NCBI RefSeq assembly: GCF_951229915.1
Contig: NZ_OX579588.1
Location: 1,455,001 to 1,519,000 of the forward strand
Length of the DNA stretch: 64,000 bases
Direction: 5' to 3'
Origin: Candidatus Ornithobacterium hominis
Lineage (GTDB): Bacteria; Bacteroidota; Bacteroidia; Flavobacteriales; Weeksellaceae
The notes under the pieces are model-generated. The model was not told the origin of the DNA, made no database searches, and was given only the letters and a program-made list of their open reading frames with translations. Below, one piece after another: positions 63,432 to 64,000 of this stretch. Every line of letters begins with the position of its first letter. The stretch's first letter is position 1. The position numbers and the translations under genes are program-made.

Positions 63432-64000
63432 TTAAAAAATGTACTCATCTATTTTATAATCGATTAACCCCCATTCTTTAGATTTTTTCAAGGCTTGCAA
63501 AGTCGTATCAAACAGAAGGACTCTTTGTTTTTCTACACACATTTCGCTTAGTAATTTTTGTGTTTTTACGGCATTTTTTTTCGATTTATTTCGTAAAAAA
63601 ACAGCAATAATTCTCCCTGGAAAATCCAAAGAAATTTTTTTGTAAATATACGGGTCTCGCTGTGTATTGTCCCCAATTAGAATATAATTTTGGTTCGGAA
63701 AAGCTTCCAGCAGTGATTTTATGCGGTCATATTTGCCTTGATGCCCTGTCTTCCCTGTTTGGAAGAAATCTTTGAGCTTTTTTAAATCATTCAGCAAAAA
63801 AATCCCTTCAGGCAACTGATGTTTTTTGAAAATAGTATTCAAGTAATCATACAAATTCCATTCGCTGCTGCTTACATAGAAAAAAGAATTGCTTTCCTCG
63901 CCAGGAACTTCTGTTTCTGCCAATTTCCTGTACCATTCTACCGTGTGGTCAAAAAGCTTTCGCTCCTCAGGATTTTTACTTATCATTTCATACAACCGAC
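63432..64000 (-). CDS. App1-like phosphatase domain protein (5' end cut by window)
   Basis: At least 188 residues; the frame is open to the window edge (RLYEMISKNPEERKLF), so the real start lies outside. FFYVSSSEWNLYDYLNTIF, LLNDLKKLKDFFQTGKTGHQGKYDRIKSLLEAFPNQ and LIGDNTQRDPYIYKKI match the C-terminal half of App1/DUF2183 phosphatidate-phosphatase-like proteins of the HAD superfamily, whose first aspartate motif would be in the missing part. Substrate in bacteria unknown. It ends 12 bases before upp. Confidence 0.8.
   Translation of the reverse strand, partial: RLYEMISKNPEERKLFDHTVEWYRKLAETEVPGEESNSFFYVSSSEWNLYDYLNTIFKKHQLPEGIFLLNDLKKLKDFFQTGKTGHQGKYDRIKSLLEAFPNQNYILIGDNTQRDPYIYKKISLDFPGRIIAVFLRNKSKKNAVKTQKLLSEMCVEKQRVLLFDTTLQALKKSKEWGLIDYKIDEYIF

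Overview
The window looks like a chromosome segment of a low-GC Bacteroidota, class Flavobacteriia, probably Weeksellaceae-like. Genus is uncertain; Ornithobacterium is one possibility I cannot confirm. Support: the partial 16S gene; promoters of the form TAnnTTTG with almost no Shine-Dalgarno signal; secreted proteins opening MKKLLLSL...AQVGINT; TonB-dependent receptors; a GH92 alpha-mannosidase; a flavobacterial-type AccD with no zinc ribbon; and DUF4286 and DUF721 proteins.

Layout. 1-1100: 5' part of a 16S gene on the minus strand, fed by two tandem promoters. 1.7-10.5 kb: two paralogous secreted 'GINT' proteins, each behind a TG/CA dinucleotide tract and a hairpin-rich leader, with hutG, a thiamine pyrophosphokinase carrying a foreign N-terminus, accD, hemB, a glycosyltransferase and a hypothetical exported protein between them. 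10.5-18.2 kb: gdhA, UMF1 transporter, ybaB, lipoprotein, obg-DUF721-recF, transaldolase-like gene and a UbiA-like membrane protein. 18.3-26.5 kb: gcvP, NlpE-like lipoprotein, glyS, asnS, rpoN. 26.5-35.0 kb: GH92 mannosidase, tadA, GT2, DUF4286, alaS, M23 peptidase, MerR regulator.

34,992-48,241 is a horizontally acquired defence island of about 13 kb between merR and dnaK, bounded by a direct repeat of about 98 bp that holds the merR tail, the terminator and the dnaK tail. It carries a type I restriction-modification system (hsdM, hsdS, and an hsdR broken by one in-frame stop), a large membrane-anchored KAP P-loop NTPase, a DUF6088/AbiEi-like regulator overlapping a Fic AMPylase gene, and a truncated MobV-like relaxase. 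Inverted GTTACAA/TTGTAAC half-sites occur both in front of the DUF6088-Fic pair and, as a 40-bp tandem array, in front of hsdR, which suggests one regulator controls both.

48.2-64 kb: dnaK, AI-2E-type transporter, acyl-CoA carboxylase, a three-gene His-rich protein/TonB receptor/lipoprotein operon (possible metal uptake), a compact operon holA-M23-TonB receptor-SUI1-nucleoside phosphorylase, then upp and an App1-like phosphatase cut by the window end.

The most striking whole-window signal is a dispersed odd palindrome, TTTTTAAG-C-CTTAAAAA. I counted 49 copies of its 7-base core by eye outside rRNA and island, in both orientations and both inside and between genes. The island has only four cores, none with the A/T arms.
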